NCBI GenBank assembly: GCA_026395195.1
Contig: JAPLZD010000012.1
Span: 1 to 6,268 of the forward strand
Direction of reading: 5' to 3'
DNA from: Candidatus Staskawiczbacteria bacterium
GTDB lineage: Bacteria > Patescibacteriota > Minisyncoccia > Minisyncoccales > Staskawiczbacteraceae
DNA: 6,268 nt
The notes beneath the pieces are model-generated. The model saw only the letters and a list, made by a program, of their open reading frames with translations. It made no database searches and was not told the origin of the DNA. Positions 6,087-6,268 of this stretch are shown here, piece by piece. Numbering within the stretch: position 1 is the first letter of the stretch; each line of letters begins with the position of its first letter. Both the position numbers and the translations under genes were made by a program.

Positions 6087-6268
6087 TTACAGAATCCATT
6101 TGATTTTTTCGGCCCATTTGCCGATAAAAACCATCAAGAATATTCTTGTTATAAATATTGCCGAGAACAAAGAAATTAAAATACCCAGTGCCAGCGTAAA
6201 AGCAAATCCTTTGATAAAGGATGTTGCCACAAAAAACAGAATAGCGCAGACAATCAAAGAATTAAAGT
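6087..6268 (-). CDS. secD: Protein translocase subunit SecD, C-terminal 59 residues only
   Basis: The right window edge cuts the gene; only the last 59 codons and the TAA stop (6089-6087) are present. The visible sequence FNSLIVCAILFFVATSFIKG, then FAFTLALGILISLF and AIFITRIFL, matches the last two membrane helices of SecD, where the TR and the GFA-TL-G pattern are characteristic. It ends with a short basic cytoplasmic tail (GKWAEKIKWIL). The order secD-secF, 4 nt apart, is the standard arrangement and supports the call. The protein forms the SecDF complex that drives late steps of protein export. Confidence 0.93.
   Translation of the reverse strand, partial: FNSLIVCAILFFVATSFIKGFAFTLALGILISLFSAIFITRIFLMVFIGKWAEKIKWIL

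Noticed and set aside
1..6268. CRISPR array, tRNA, rRNA, insertion sequence or phage genes
   Set aside because: No regularly spaced direct repeats, no cloverleaf-like or rRNA-like segments, and no transposase or integrase motifs were seen on either strand.

Overview
The window looks like a fragment of a chromosome from the Candidate Phyla Radiation (Patescibacteria), most likely the Parcubacteria group. This is a family-level inference. It rests on AT-rich, tightly packed genes, on a short zinc-ribbon protein of a type I associate with these genomes, on a TraD/VirD4-like ATPase preceded by its own separate membrane protein, and on a palindromic repeat whose arms translate as NPVR and SNGV, a pattern I remember from Parcubacteria proteins. 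All genes lie on the minus strand. Stops are TAA, TAG and TGA, and no reading frame needs TGA as a sense codon, so the standard bacterial code fits.

Layout, in the direction of transcription (right to left). (1) 6268-5183: the C-terminal end of SecD (cut by the window edge), then complete SecF, 4 nt apart. These are the accessory proton-driven subunits of the Sec translocon. (2) 5186-4061: a monocistronic unit with a TTGACA/extended -10 promoter, a gene for a sigma-70 region-4-like DNA-binding protein with C-terminal winged-helix (HARE-HTH-like) domains, and a hairpin/T-run terminator. (3) 4055-504: a three-gene operon with its own TATAAT promoter and a terminator at the far end. It encodes a 74-residue two-helix membrane protein, a 465-residue Trp-rich membrane protein, and a 607-residue P-loop ATPase of the type IV secretion/HerA-FtsK superfamily with a zinc ribbon near its C terminus. 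The two large proteins look like the two halves of one conjugation-type coupling ATPase: membrane anchor plus accessory domain, and motor. (4) 503-1: a perfect 15-bp inverted repeat (405-485) flanking the start codon of a truncated zinc-ribbon protein.

The core genes are recognisable housekeeping or lineage-typical functions. The items most worth following are the palindromic element fused to the 5' end of the zinc-ribbon gene, the split coupling ATPase with its private small membrane protein, the sigma-region-4 protein lacking regions 2 and 3, and the near absence of Shine-Dalgarno sequences in front of any gene. There is no gene-free stretch longer than 300 bases; the longest gap (425-538) holds a terminator, a possible promoter and most of the repeat.
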